DNA from: Ferruginibacter sp.
Lineage (GTDB): Bacteria; Bacteroidota; Bacteroidia; Chitinophagales; Chitinophagaceae
Direction: 5' to 3'
DNA length: 64,000 nt
NCBI GenBank assembly: GCA_016786725.1
Contig: JAEUVU010000007.1
Span: 1-64,000 of the forward strand
The notes beneath the pieces are model-generated. The model was not told the DNA's origin. It made no database searches and saw only the letters and a list, made by a program, of their open reading frames with translations. Of the stretch, positions 1 to 8,135 are shown piece after piece. The position numbers and the translations under genes are program-made. Each line of letters begins with the position of its first letter. The first letter of the stretch is position 1.

Positions 1-908
1 CACCAGCGGGATTGACGATTAATGCAACCAGTGGCGATATCAATGTTACCACCAGTACCCCTGGTACTTATACGGTTACTTATACGATGGCAGCCACAGG
101 GGGATGCCCTGTGCAAACAGCCACCACCAGCGTAACGATCAATGCACCATCCGTAGCGCCAACAGGGGCTACGGCAACACAAACGAGCCTGTGCGGCCCT
201 GGCAGTGTAACGTTAAGTGTAACAGGCGGAACCTTAGGCTCAGGTACCTGGAGATGGTACAGTGGCAGTTGCGGCGGAACGCTGGTAGGAACAGGCGCCA
301 CACTCAATGTAACGGTGAACAGCACTACAACCTATTTTGTAAGAGCCGAAGGCCCGTGCAATACCACGGCCTGTGCCAGTGTAACGGTAACAGTAAATAC
401 AGTACCAACGGTATCAATAGTAACATCAGCTACCACGATCAAGCCCGGCCAGCCTGCAATATTAACAGCCACGGTAAGCCCTTCGGGCACACCGGTACAA
501 TGGTACAAAGGAGCTGTAGCAGTACCGGGAGTAACAGGTACCACGCTTACAGCAGGTGTTACAGACTATGGCACTTACACAGCGAGGGCCACCACGGGAG
601 CAGGTTGTACAGCCTTATCCAATGCAGTAACGATTACAGCAGAGGCCACCAGTACAGTGTTTGTATATCCAAACCCAAGTGCCGGCCGGTTCCAGGTGAG
701 GGTTTACAATGCACCAGGTAAGCTGCTGTATGTGCAGGTATATAACAGCTTTAAACAACGGGTATATCAGCAAAAACACCCCACCAGCGCCCCTTACACC
801 CGTATGGATGTAGACCTGCGTAATGCAGCATCAGGTAATTATGTAGTAAAAGTGGTAGATTCCGACGGAACAGTAATAGGAGCAGATCACCTGATTATTG
901 TACGATAA
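1..908 (+). CDS. T9SS-sorted secreted protein with Ig-like repeats, C-terminal part
   Basis: The reading frame is open to the left edge (frame begins at base 3), so only the C-terminal 300 or so residues are seen; a TTG at 12 is inside the frame and is not a start. The visible part is Thr/Val/Gly-rich, with Ig-like/PKD-like beta modules that contain Cys pairs, as in large Bacteroidota surface proteins. The last ~80 residues start with VFVYPNPSAGRF and end in a short basic tail, which matches the Por/type A sorting domain of the type IX secretion system. Inferred: exported across the outer membrane and cleaved or anchored by T9SS. Its enzymatic or adhesive role cannot be told from this part. 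Confidence 0.85.
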   Translation, partial: PAGLTINATSGDINVTTSTPGTYTVTYTMAATGGCPVQTATTSVTINAPSVAPTGATATQTSLCGPGSVTLSVTGGTLGSGTWRWYSGSCGGTLVGTGATLNVTVNSTTTYFVRAEGPCNTTACASVTVTVNTVPTVSIVTSATTIKPGQPAILTATVSPSGTPVQWYKGAVAVPGVTGTTLTAGVTDYGTYTARATTGAGCTALSNAVTITAEATSTVFVYPNPSAGRFQVRVYNAPGKLLYVQVYNSFKQRVYQQKHPTSAPYTRMDVDLRNAASGNYVVKVVDSDGTVIGADHLIIVR

Positions 909-934
909 TAAAAAAGTTTTACTGAAATAAATAG

Positions 935-968
935 GCAGATCGCCCCGGAAATTTCCGGGGCGATCTGC
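935..968. terminator. Perfect 34-bp palindromic terminator between convergent genes
   Basis: Arms GCAGATCGCCCCGGA (935-949) and its exact complement (954-968) close on an AATT loop. It lies between the stop of the T9SS cargo gene (+) and the stop of the SLC13 gene (-), so it probably ends transcription from both sides. There is no long T-run; a short TTT follows on the plus strand. Confidence 0.7.
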
Positions 969-984
969 TTTAAAACCTGTGAGA

Positions 985-2445
985 TTACACCAGCTTCATA
1001 ATCATTGGCTGCAGCAGCCAGCAAAACAACGTAATTAAAAAGATGCAGATAATATTAAGTACAAATCCTGCTTTAAGCATGTCTTTCATTTTAATATACC
1101 CACTTGCAAAAACGATTGCATTGGGCGGCGTGCCCATGGGTAACATGCTGGCGCAGCTTGCCGCAAGCGTCATCGGAATTCCTAATAATAAAGGATCCAT
1201 GTGCAACGCAACCGCAACGGATGATATAACCGGTGCCATCACAATTACCTGTGCCACATTGCTCATCACTTCGCTTAAAAAAATGGAAATGGTAGTAACA
1301 ATGAGTATCATCAGGAAAACATTATCCGTTGCATAAGAAGCAATATAAGCGCCCAGTTGATCCATCAGCTTCACATCTTCCAATGCTTTTGCCAATGCAA
1401 TACCACCGCCGAATAACAATAATATTCCCCAGGCCATTTTAGTGGTATCGGTCCAGGCAAGCAGGCGTTCTTCCCTCTCTTCTTTTTTATTACCCGATGG
1501 TATGATGAACAAAGCAATGGCCCCGATCATCGCAATGATGGTATCATCCAGCACGATCATTTTTTGTACAAGATTGATAACATCTTTAAGTATCCATAAA
1601 AAAACAGTGCAGGTAAAAACCAGCAACACTCTTTTTTCAGGAGCTGATAATTTGCCCAATGCTTTTAATTCGGACCTGATATAACTCTTTCCTTCCACGC
1701 TGTGTTTTATTTTATTGGGAAAAAGAAATTTTACCAATACCCAATAAAGCACAAAAAATAAAACAATGGTAAGCGGTATAAAAACGATCATCCAGTCGGT
1801 AAAGCCGATTGTGTAATTGAATTTTTCATGTATGTAATTAACGTAAGCAACATTGGGTGGTGTGCCGATAATAGTACCCAGTGCAAAGTTGGAGGCATAG
1901 GCAATGCTGAGCATGAGTACCAGCGAAAAATTTTTGATACCAGTACTTTGTTTGTTGTGGGTGGCAATTACATGTATCACCGACATGGCGATGGGATACA
2001 TCATCATAGTAGTAGCAGTATTGCTGAGCCACATGCTTAAAAAACCTGTCGCAATGATGAATCCCAGAATGATGCGGTTTCCATTGGTGCCTGTAATATT
2101 AATAATGCCGAGAGCGATACGTTTATGCAGGTTCCATTTTTCAATGGCGATGCCGATGAAGAAACCGCCCATGAACAAAAAGATGATAGAGTCTGAATAG
2201 GATTTTGTAACATCTTTTAATGAACTCACATCCAGCAAGGGAAACAAAACGATTGGCACCAGTGCAACCACAGCCAACGGCATAGCATCCAATACCCACC
2301 AGCTGATCATTAATGCAGCAATAGCAAGCACCAGTTTTGCTTTAAATGCAAGTGCCAGGGGGTTTACAAAAAAGAAGAATAAGCAAAGCAGCACACCGGT
2401 TATAAGTGCCGCCTCCTTTTTATAATTTTTAAAAAATTCCTTCAT
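985..2445 (-). CDS. SLC13/DASS family sodium:dicarboxylate-type permease
   Basis: 486-residue integral membrane protein with about a dozen hydrophobic segments. The two family-defining repeats are visible as LSMWLSNTATTMMMYPIAM in the first half and SEVMSNVAQVIVMAPV in the second; SNT and SNVA/T motifs bind sodium and carboxylate in this family. The expected function is Na+-driven uptake of C4-dicarboxylates or a related anion; the exact substrate is unknown. The start is set at the ATG at 2445 (MKEFFKNYKKEAALI). The longer frame begins at a TTG at 2508 that lies inside a palindromic operator-like site, so it is rejected. Divergent from the AhpD-like gene. Confidence 0.88.
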   Translation of the reverse strand: MKEFFKNYKKEAALITGVLLCLFFFFVNPLALAFKAKLVLAIAALMISWWVLDAMPLAVVALVPIVLFPLLDVSSLKDVTKSYSDSIIFLFMGGFFIGIAIEKWNLHKRIALGIINITGTNGNRIILGFIIATGFLSMWLSNTATTMMMYPIAMSVIHVIATHNKQSTGIKNFSLVLMLSIAYASNFALGTIIGTPPNVAYVNYIHEKFNYTIGFTDWMIVFIPLTIVLFFVLYWVLVKFLFPNKIKHSVEGKSYIRSELKALGKLSAPEKRVLLVFTCTVFLWILKDVINLVQKMIVLDDTIIAMIGAIALFIIPSGNKKEEREERLLAWTDTTKMAWGILLLFGGGIALAKALEDVKLMDQLGAYIASYATDNVFLMILIVTTISIFLSEVMSNVAQVIVMAPVISSVAVALHMDPLLLGIPMTLAASCASMLPMGTPPNAIVFASGYIKMKDMLKAGFVLNIICIFLITLFCWLLQPMIMKLV

Positions 2446-2497
2446 GCAGTTGTTTAAGCTTAGCCAATTTATAACAGTTTCATCAATTAATCTGCGT

Positions 2498-2561
2498 AGG
2501 GTTGCCAACCTTTTATGAATTATTTAAAACAAACAGCAATTTTGCGAAGGTTGGCAACCCT
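2498..2561. promoter_or_regulatory. Pair of inverted GGTTGSCAACC palindromes in a divergent promoter region
   Basis: AGGGTTGCCAACCTT at 2498-2512 and its exact reverse complement at 2547-2561 are 34 bp apart. Each core is itself a palindrome (GGTTG-C/G-CAACC). They sit between the SLC13 gene (-) and the AhpD-like gene (+), and the right copy covers the probable -33 TTG (2551-2553) of the plus-strand promoter. A dimeric repressor or activator site controlling both genes is inferred; a cruciform or mobile repeat is the alternative. Confidence 0.5.
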
Positions 2562-2579
2562 GTCAAACAGCTAACTTTG
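2551..2579 (+). promoter_or_regulatory. Bacteroidota-type promoter for the AhpD-like gene
   Basis: TTG at 2551-2553, 18-bp spacer, TAACTTTG at 2572-2579 (a full match to TAnnTTTG), 13 bp before the ATG at 2593. The -33 part lies within the right-hand palindrome. Confidence 0.55.
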
Positions 2580-2592
2580 CAGTTCATCAATA

Positions 2593-2952
2593 ATGAGAAA
2601 TTATATGAGCAACTTAGTAAAAGAATTCAACGACTACCGCACAAAAATGAACGAGGTCATTCTCAGTAAAGAAAACCTGGTGATCAAAAGATTATGGAAC
2701 CTTGATACAAATACCTATGCTGAAGGAGCATTGGATGTAAAAACAAAAGAATTACTCGGCCTGGTGGCAAGCATGGTTTTACGCTGCGATGATTGTATAA
2801 AATATCATTTGGGTAAATCGTATGAACTGGGCATTACAACCGAACAGATGTATGAAGTGTTTGCAGTGGCCAATATTGTGGGCGGAACAATCGTGATACC
2901 GCATACAAGAAGAGCTGCTGAATATTGGGAGGAGCTAATTGGTGCAGGGTAA
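2593..2952 (+). CDS. Carboxymuconolactone decarboxylase family (AhpD-like) protein
   Basis: 119 residues, all-helical, the usual size for single-domain CMD proteins. The motif RCDDCIKYH gives the CxxC pair Cys65/Cys68 followed by His72, the peroxidatic/thiol arrangement of AhpD-type alkylhydroperoxidases. A decarboxylase role is less likely because true CMD enzymes lack CxxC. Start ATG at 2593; a second ATG at 2605 is possible. The protein probably handles peroxides or acts as a thiol carrier. The next gene downstream (KorB-type) is 170 bp away and probably has its own promoter. Confidence 0.85.
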   Translation: MRNYMSNLVKEFNDYRTKMNEVILSKENLVIKRLWNLDTNTYAEGALDVKTKELLGLVASMVLRCDDCIKYHLGKSYELGITTEQMYEVFAVANIVGGTIVIPHTRRAAEYWEELIGAG

Positions 2953-3122
2953 AACTGGTTTCACGCAGAGGCCGCAAAGGTGCAGGGAACGCAAAGTGAC
3001 CTTGGTTTTACTGCGAAGCCGGCATAAAATACCAATAGACATTAAACAGCTTCCGGAATGATTGATATCATTGACCAACGAGTATTTATTTTCATTAACT
3101 TTAGTCCTCAATATGTTAAACT
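2953..3122. other. Intergenic region with a degenerate dispersed repeat
   Basis: Bases 2961-2999 contain CACGCAGAGGC.GCAAAGG and GCAAAGTG runs that resemble the CGCAAAG-type dispersed repeats common between Bacteroidota genes. A TTG (3071-3073) and TAACTTTA (3096-3103), 22 bp apart, could be the promoter of the downstream oxidoreductase gene. Confidence 0.35.
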
Positions 3123-4157
3123 ATGAGTGATACAGTAACAAGCTTACCACCCCTTACCGCAAAAGATTTTGTAACCGACCAGGAAGTGCGCTGGTGTCCC
3201 GGCTGCGGTGATTATTCCATCCTGGCACAGGTGCAAAAAGTAATGCCCACGCTGGGTATTCCAAGAGAGAACATAGTAATTGTAAGTGGAATTGGCTGCA
3301 GCAGCCGTTTTCCTTATTATATGAATACATACGGCATGCATAGTATTCATGGCCGTGCAACAGCCGTTGCCAGCGGTTTAAAAGCTGCCCGGCCGGAGTT
3401 GAGCGTATGGATCGTTACCGGTGATGGCGACGGATTGAGTATTGGCGGCAACCATACCATTCATTTGCTGCGCCGCAATTTTGATGTGAATGTTTTATTG
3501 TTCAACAACCAGATATACGGCTTAACCAAAGGACAATATTCACCCACATCAGAAGAACATAAAATAACCAAGAGCACCCCTTTCGGAAGTATAGATCATC
3601 CTTTTAATCCCCTGGCCTTAGCTATGGGTGCTGATGCAAGTTTTATTGCACGTACTATGGACAGGGATCCAAAACATTTGCAGGCGATGCTGATGCGTTC
3701 GCAGCAGCATAAGGGTGCTTCTTTCTTAGAGATCTACCAAAACTGCAACATCTTTAATGATGGCGCTTTTGAAATATTTACTGAAAAGAAAACCAAGCCT
3801 GATGAAGTATTGTTTTTGGAACAAGGCAAGCCATTGATATTTGGCGCAACAAATAACAAAGGAATTAAGTTAGATGGATTTAAGCCGGTGATTGTTGACC
3901 TGGCAGAGGGCGCATCAACTGATGATCTTTGGGTGCATGATGACCATGATTTTTACAAAGCACAGATACTGATCCGCATGTTTGATGACCCAACGCTTGA
4001 AGGTCACCTGCCAAGGCCGTTCGGAGTTTTTTACGAAACTGAAAGAGCCTGCTATGAAGACAGCATGACCATGCAGATTGATGAAGTGATCGCTAAAAGA
4101 GGAAAAGGTGACCTGGATAAATTATTGAGGGGTAATGAAACCTGGGTGATCAACTAA
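3123..4157 (+). CDS. korB: 2-oxoacid:ferredoxin oxidoreductase, beta (TPP-binding) subunit
   Basis: 344 residues, the length of KorB/ForB-type beta subunits. CPGCGDYSI near residue 28 and the thiamine-diphosphate site GDGDGLSIGGNH with downstream NNQIYGLTKGQYSPTS are diagnostic. With an alpha subunit it converts a 2-oxoacid (2-oxoglutarate or pyruvate) and CoA to the acyl-CoA, reducing ferredoxin. In most relatives the alpha subunit gene is immediately upstream; here the upstream neighbour is an AhpD-like gene and no alpha subunit occurs in the window, so the partner must be encoded elsewhere. Substrate is inferred from the family only. Confidence 0.88.
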   Translation: MSDTVTSLPPLTAKDFVTDQEVRWCPGCGDYSILAQVQKVMPTLGIPRENIVIVSGIGCSSRFPYYMNTYGMHSIHGRATAVASGLKAARPELSVWIVTGDGDGLSIGGNHTIHLLRRNFDVNVLLFNNQIYGLTKGQYSPTSEEHKITKSTPFGSIDHPFNPLALAMGADASFIARTMDRDPKHLQAMLMRSQQHKGASFLEIYQNCNIFNDGAFEIFTEKKTKPDEVLFLEQGKPLIFGATNNKGIKLDGFKPVIVDLAEGASTDDLWVHDDHDFYKAQILIRMFDDPTLEGHLPRPFGVFYETERACYEDSMTMQIDEVIAKRGKGDLDKLLRGNETWVIN

Positions 4158-4181
4158 AATTTTTAATTACACTAATTATAC

Positions 4182-4220
4182 GAATTACACGAATTGGTCA
4201 AATCAAAATTCGTGTAATTC
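4182..4220. terminator. Hairpin built from an ATTACACGAATT-type repeat, between convergent genes
   Basis: GAATTACACGAATT (4182-4195) pairs exactly with AATTCGTGTAATTC (4207-4220) around an 11-nt loop; a third, shorter AATTCGTGTAAT copy follows at 4229. It separates the stops of korB (+) and asd (-). Similar ATTACACGAATT words recur near 51.95-52.01 kb. Confidence 0.5.
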
Positions 4221-4242
4221 ATTTTTTAATTCGTGTAATAAC

Positions 4243-5232
4243 CTAAAATAAATCCTTTTCCAATAAATACTCCGCTATCTGCACCGCATTGGTAGCAGCT
4301 CCTTTTCGCAGGTTATCGCTAACGATCCAACAGTTTAAAGTATTTGGCTGTGTTTCATCCCTTCTTATCCTGCCAACAAAAGTATCGTCCTTATCATGCG
4401 CTGTTAAAGGCATGGGATAAATAAAATTCTCAACATCATCTTTTAAAACCACACCCGGCGCTTTGCTTAAAATTTCTTTTACTTCGTTCAGGTCAAAGTC
4501 ATTTTCAAACTCAATGTTCACGCTTTCGCTGTGGCCGCCCATGGTTGGTATGCGTACGCAGGTAGCGGTAACTTTTATATTGTCATCACCAATGATCTTG
4601 TTGGTTTCCTTTACCATTTTCATTTCTTCTTTGGTATAGCCATTCTCCAAAAACACATCAATGTGTGGTATGGCATTCAGGTCAATAGGATATTTGTAGG
4701 CCATTTCTCCTTCCACGCCTTTGCGTTCGTTCATTAACTGGGTAACCGCTTTAACACCGGTGCCCGTAACACTCTGGTATGTGCTTACCACCACTCTTTT
4801 TATTTTGTATTTATCGTGCAAGGGTTTTAATACCACCACCATTTGTATGGTTGAGCAGTTTGGGTTGGCAATGATCTTATCTTCTTTGGTCAGTACATCT
4901 GCATTTACTTCAGGCACCACTAATTTTTTTGTGGGGTCCATACGCCAGGCGCTGGAGTTATCAATCACCGTAATACCGGCTGCCGCAAACTGCGGAGCCA
5001 GTTCCAGCGAAGTGCTTCCGCCTGCAGAAAAAATTGCTACATCCGGCTTGGCTGCAATAGCATCGGCAGCGCTTACAATCTTGTACTGCTTATCTTTAAA
5101 CGTAATTTCTTTTCCAATACTTCTTTCCGAAGCAACTGGTATCAGTTCATCTACCGGAAAATTTCTTTCGGCCAAAACCTGTAACATTTTTGTGCCAACC
5201 AGGCCTGTGGCGCCTACTACTGCAACTTTCAT
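4243..5232 (-). CDS. asd: Aspartate-semialdehyde dehydrogenase
   Basis: 329 residues starting MKVAVVGATGLVG, the NADP-binding glycine loop (residues 7-13). The acylating cysteine is Cys126 in NPNCSTIQM and the general base is His234 in GGHSESVN. It reduces 4-aspartyl phosphate to aspartate semialdehyde (EC 1.2.1.11), the branch point to lysine/diaminopimelate, threonine and methionine. The longer frame to 5310 adds a hydrophobic 26-residue extension from the divergent promoter region and is rejected; start ATG is at 5232. The gene is divergent from the lamin-tail gene, with an 88-bp shared upstream region. Confidence 0.95.
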   Translation of the reverse strand: MKVAVVGATGLVGTKMLQVLAERNFPVDELIPVASERSIGKEITFKDKQYKIVSAADAIAAKPDVAIFSAGGSTSLELAPQFAAAGITVIDNSSAWRMDPTKKLVVPEVNADVLTKEDKIIANPNCSTIQMVVVLKPLHDKYKIKRVVVSTYQSVTGTGVKAVTQLMNERKGVEGEMAYKYPIDLNAIPHIDVFLENGYTKEEMKMVKETNKIIGDDNIKVTATCVRIPTMGGHSESVNIEFENDFDLNEVKEILSKAPGVVLKDDVENFIYPMPLTAHDKDDTFVGRIRRDETQPNTLNCWIVSDNLRKGAATNAVQIAEYLLEKDLF

Positions 5233-5320
5233 TTTTCGTTTTTTAGAACGCAAAAGTACTGACAGAAAAAATAAAAACAGTTGTAAACTTTTATTAACTT
5301 GTTTTCTCAATCAGGCTGCT

Positions 5321-7039
5321 ATGAAAAAAATTAGCATGATTATATTTTCGGTGCTGCTGTTTTCACTGAACAGCCAGGCACAGGTTGCAAACCGTTACGA
5401 TATTGTAATTGATGAACTGATGGCCGACCCAACTCCGCAGGTTGGGTTGCCAAACAATGAATGGATAGAATTACGCAACACCTCTTCAACAGCATTTAAT
5501 TTACTGGGCTGGCGCATTGGTGATGCAACCGGGCAAAGCGGTACCATGCCTTCCTTTATTTTACAGCCAGATAGTTTTGTAATTGTTTGCACGGCCAGCG
5601 CAGTTGCTGCCATGAGTGCATTTGGGCCAACCATTTCCGTTACCAGTTTCCCCTCATTAGATAATACCGGCGATATTATTTTTTTAAGAAGTCCGCAAAA
5701 CAGGATTATTCATGCGGTTAGTTATAACGATGCCTGGTACCAGAATGAATTGAAGAAAGATGGCGGCTGGACATTGGAGGTGATTGACACCAAAAATCCC
5801 TGCAGCGGATTTACAAACTGGAAAGCCAGTACAGATATAAAAGGTGGAACACCCGGAAAGAAAAATGCGGTTGATGCTGTTAATGCCGATGCTGAAGCGC
5901 CCCAATTATTAAGAGCTTATGCAACAGACAGTGTAAACATCAGCCTGGTATTTGATGAACCGCTTGACAGTTTGAAGGCCGCTACAGCAGCTAATTACAA
6001 CATCAGCGATGGGATCGGTGTGCCACAATCGGCTGTTGCTATTGCGCCAACCTTTGATAAAGTAAACTTAAGATTGAACACAGCGTTAAGCAGAAATAAA
6101 GTTTATACAATCACTGTATCGGCTGTTACAGACTGCAAAGCAAATATCATTGGTACAAAAAACACAGCAAGGCTGGGGCTGAGTGAAACAGCCGACAGCC
6201 TGAACATTGTCATCAATGAAATCCTGTTCAATCCCAAATCAAACGGAACAGACTATGTTGAAATTTATAACCGCAGCAACAAGATCATTGATCTGAAACA
6301 AACCTATATAGCCAACAGGAGTTCATCAGGCGCTATCAGCAATATCAAACAGCTCAGCGCTGATAATTACCTTTTGTTCCCGCAGGATTTTATGGTGATA
6401 ACCGAAGACCCGGCAATTGTAAAAAGAGATTTTATTACCCAAAATATGGATGCGTTTGTAACAGTTCCTTCCATGCCTTCTTTTAATGATGATGAAGGCA
6501 ATGTGATCATCTTAAATGCACAGGGAAATATTACCGATGAATTAAAGTATGATGAGAAATGGCATTTTAAACTGATTGATAACCGGGAAGGTGTTGCGCT
6601 GGAAAGAATAGATTACAATGCACCAACACAAAACCAGGATAACTGGCATAGCGCTGCAACAAGCGTTGGCTACGGAACTCCCACCTATAAAAATTCTCAA
6701 TACCGGCTTGACCTGAAGGTGCAGGGAACAGTAGCCGTATCGCCGGAAGTTGTTTCACCGGATAATGATGGCCTGGATGATTTTGCAACTGTTGATTACA
6801 GTTTTCCTTCGCCGGGCTATGTTGCCAACATTACCATTTTTGATGCGAACGGAAGACCGGTTCGTTACCTGCAACGCAATGCATTATGCGGTGTAAAAGG
6901 CAACTTCCGTTGGGACGGACTGGGAGAAAAATTTCAGAAAATTCCGGTGGGGATTTATATTATTTACACAGAAGTGTTTAATTTAGAAGGAAAGAAAAAG
7001 CAATTTAAGAATACGATTGTGCTGGCCCGCAGAAATTAA
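5321..7039 (+). CDS. Secreted lamin-tail-domain protein with gliding-motility-type C-terminal domain
   Basis: 572 residues. A signal peptide (MKKISMIIFSVLLFSLNSQAQ) is followed by a first lamin-tail domain (DIVIDELMADPTPQVGLPNN, NEWIELRN), an Ig/SbsA-like module (VNISLVFDEPLDSLKAA), a second lamin-tail domain (NIVINEILFNPKSNGTDYVE) and a C-terminal beta-sandwich with VVSPDNDGLDDF and GNFRWDG, as in T9SS type B/FlgD-like tails. The start is the ATG at 5321 directly before the signal peptide; the frame runs far upstream antisense to asd, which is not real coding. Likely a cell-surface or secreted protein; function unknown. Confidence 0.85.
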   Translation: MKKISMIIFSVLLFSLNSQAQVANRYDIVIDELMADPTPQVGLPNNEWIELRNTSSTAFNLLGWRIGDATGQSGTMPSFILQPDSFVIVCTASAVAAMSAFGPTISVTSFPSLDNTGDIIFLRSPQNRIIHAVSYNDAWYQNELKKDGGWTLEVIDTKNPCSGFTNWKASTDIKGGTPGKKNAVDAVNADAEAPQLLRAYATDSVNISLVFDEPLDSLKAATAANYNISDGIGVPQSAVAIAPTFDKVNLRLNTALSRNKVYTITVSAVTDCKANIIGTKNTARLGLSETADSLNIVINEILFNPKSNGTDYVEIYNRSNKIIDLKQTYIANRSSSGAISNIKQLSADNYLLFPQDFMVITEDPAIVKRDFITQNMDAFVTVPSMPSFNDDEGNVIILNAQGNITDELKYDEKWHFKLIDNREGVALERIDYNAPTQNQDNWHSAATSVGYGTPTYKNSQYRLDLKVQGTVAVSPEVVSPDNDGLDDFATVDYSFPSPGYVANITIFDANGRPVRYLQRNALCGVKGNFRWDGLGEKFQKIPVGIYIIYTEVFNLEGKKKQFKNTIVLARRN

Positions 7040-7065
7040 TAACCCGTCAGCAAACCTTTTTATCC

Positions 7066-8082
7066 ATGCTCAGGAAAATTTTAACCTGCTTTAGTTTTTT
7101 ATGCATCTTGTTGTTCTCTGCATCGGCTCAAAACAAATACAGCGATCTTAATTTTCAGGCAGTGGATGATTTTGCAAGAAGTGTACGATACAATGGTGAC
7201 TTACAGGAACTGACCAATACACTTACAACGCCTTACACAGATACTGTTTACAAACTAAGAGCAATATTTATCTGGATAGCCGATAATATTGAATACGATT
7301 ACAAGCTGCTTAACAGTGGCAGTCAGGAGTGGCACAGGTTTGAATGCTCCGGTAGCAAAGCAATTTGCGACCAGGCACGTGCAGATTTTGAAAACAAGCT
7401 ACTGGCGCATGTGCTGGATAAAAAGAAGGCAGTATGTAACGGTTATTCAAAGCTATTTAAAAAAATGTGCGGCATCACAGGTATCCAGAATGAAACAGTT
7501 GATGGATATGTAAAGCAAACGCCTTTCCAGGTAGGGCTTGCTTTAAGTGTAAGCCATACCTGGAATGTTGTAAAGCTTGGCGGTGTAAATTATTATTTTG
7601 ATGTTACCTGGGCTGCCGGGAGCTGCAAACATGATGATGAATCCGGTAAAATAACTGCTTTTGTAAAGCGTTACCAGGAATTCTACTGGCAAACTCCGGG
7701 GCAAAAATTCCTGCGTAATCATTTTCCTAAAGATGCAAAATGGATAGCAGAGACCGGCCGTACAAAGGAGCAATTTTTTAATGCCCCTTATTTTTACCCG
7801 AATGATATCACAAAAAATATAGAAAGCCATACACCTGACAGCGGTGTTATTAAAACAAAGGTGGGAGATACACTGCATTTTAAGTTCGCCTTTAAAAAGC
7901 CGGTCAAAAGCATACAGGTTAATACCAATAACTATAAAAATGCAGAAATAATACTCATCAATAAATCAGGATGGGACAATAATATCTACCAGTTTGATTA
8001 TATTGTAAAGGAAAATTCGTTGCACTATATCGAAATACTATTTGATTCGAAGGAGGGTATCAGGTATAGAGTAAAGTATTAA
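7066..8082 (+). CDS. Secreted transglutaminase-like domain protein
   Basis: 338 residues with an N-terminal signal peptide ending near SASAQ. The middle holds a papain-fold transglutaminase core: KKAVCNGYSKLF (Cys), SHTWNVVKL (His) and YYFDVTWAAG (Asp), as in the kyphoscoliosis-peptidase/CYK3-like group. The C-terminal ~100 residues form a beta-rich domain. These bacterial proteins are thought to be periplasmic peptidases or structural derivatives; the substrate is unknown. 26 bp after the lamin-tail gene, so probably co-transcribed with it. Confidence 0.82.
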   Translation: MLRKILTCFSFLCILLFSASAQNKYSDLNFQAVDDFARSVRYNGDLQELTNTLTTPYTDTVYKLRAIFIWIADNIEYDYKLLNSGSQEWHRFECSGSKAICDQARADFENKLLAHVLDKKKAVCNGYSKLFKKMCGITGIQNETVDGYVKQTPFQVGLALSVSHTWNVVKLGGVNYYFDVTWAAGSCKHDDESGKITAFVKRYQEFYWQTPGQKFLRNHFPKDAKWIAETGRTKEQFFNAPYFYPNDITKNIESHTPDSGVIKTKVGDTLHFKFAFKKPVKSIQVNTNNYKNAEIILINKSGWDNNIYQFDYIVKENSLHYIEILFDSKEGIRYRVKY

Positions 8083-8135
8083 GCATATTATTGTACAGGC
8101 AGGCAAAAACTAATTAATCAACCAAAATAACAGTT

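Noticed and set aside
104..721. 205-residue frame over the T9SS cargo gene
   Set aside because: Shadow frame of the Ig-repeat protein with no recognisable features.
2446..2508. TTG start at 2508 for the SLC13 permease
   Set aside because: The added residues are encoded by the palindromic promoter region; ATG at 2445 begins the conserved protein.
4721..5320. 200-codon upstream extension of the lamin-tail protein
   Set aside because: It is antisense to asd; the ATG at 5321 starts a clear signal peptide.
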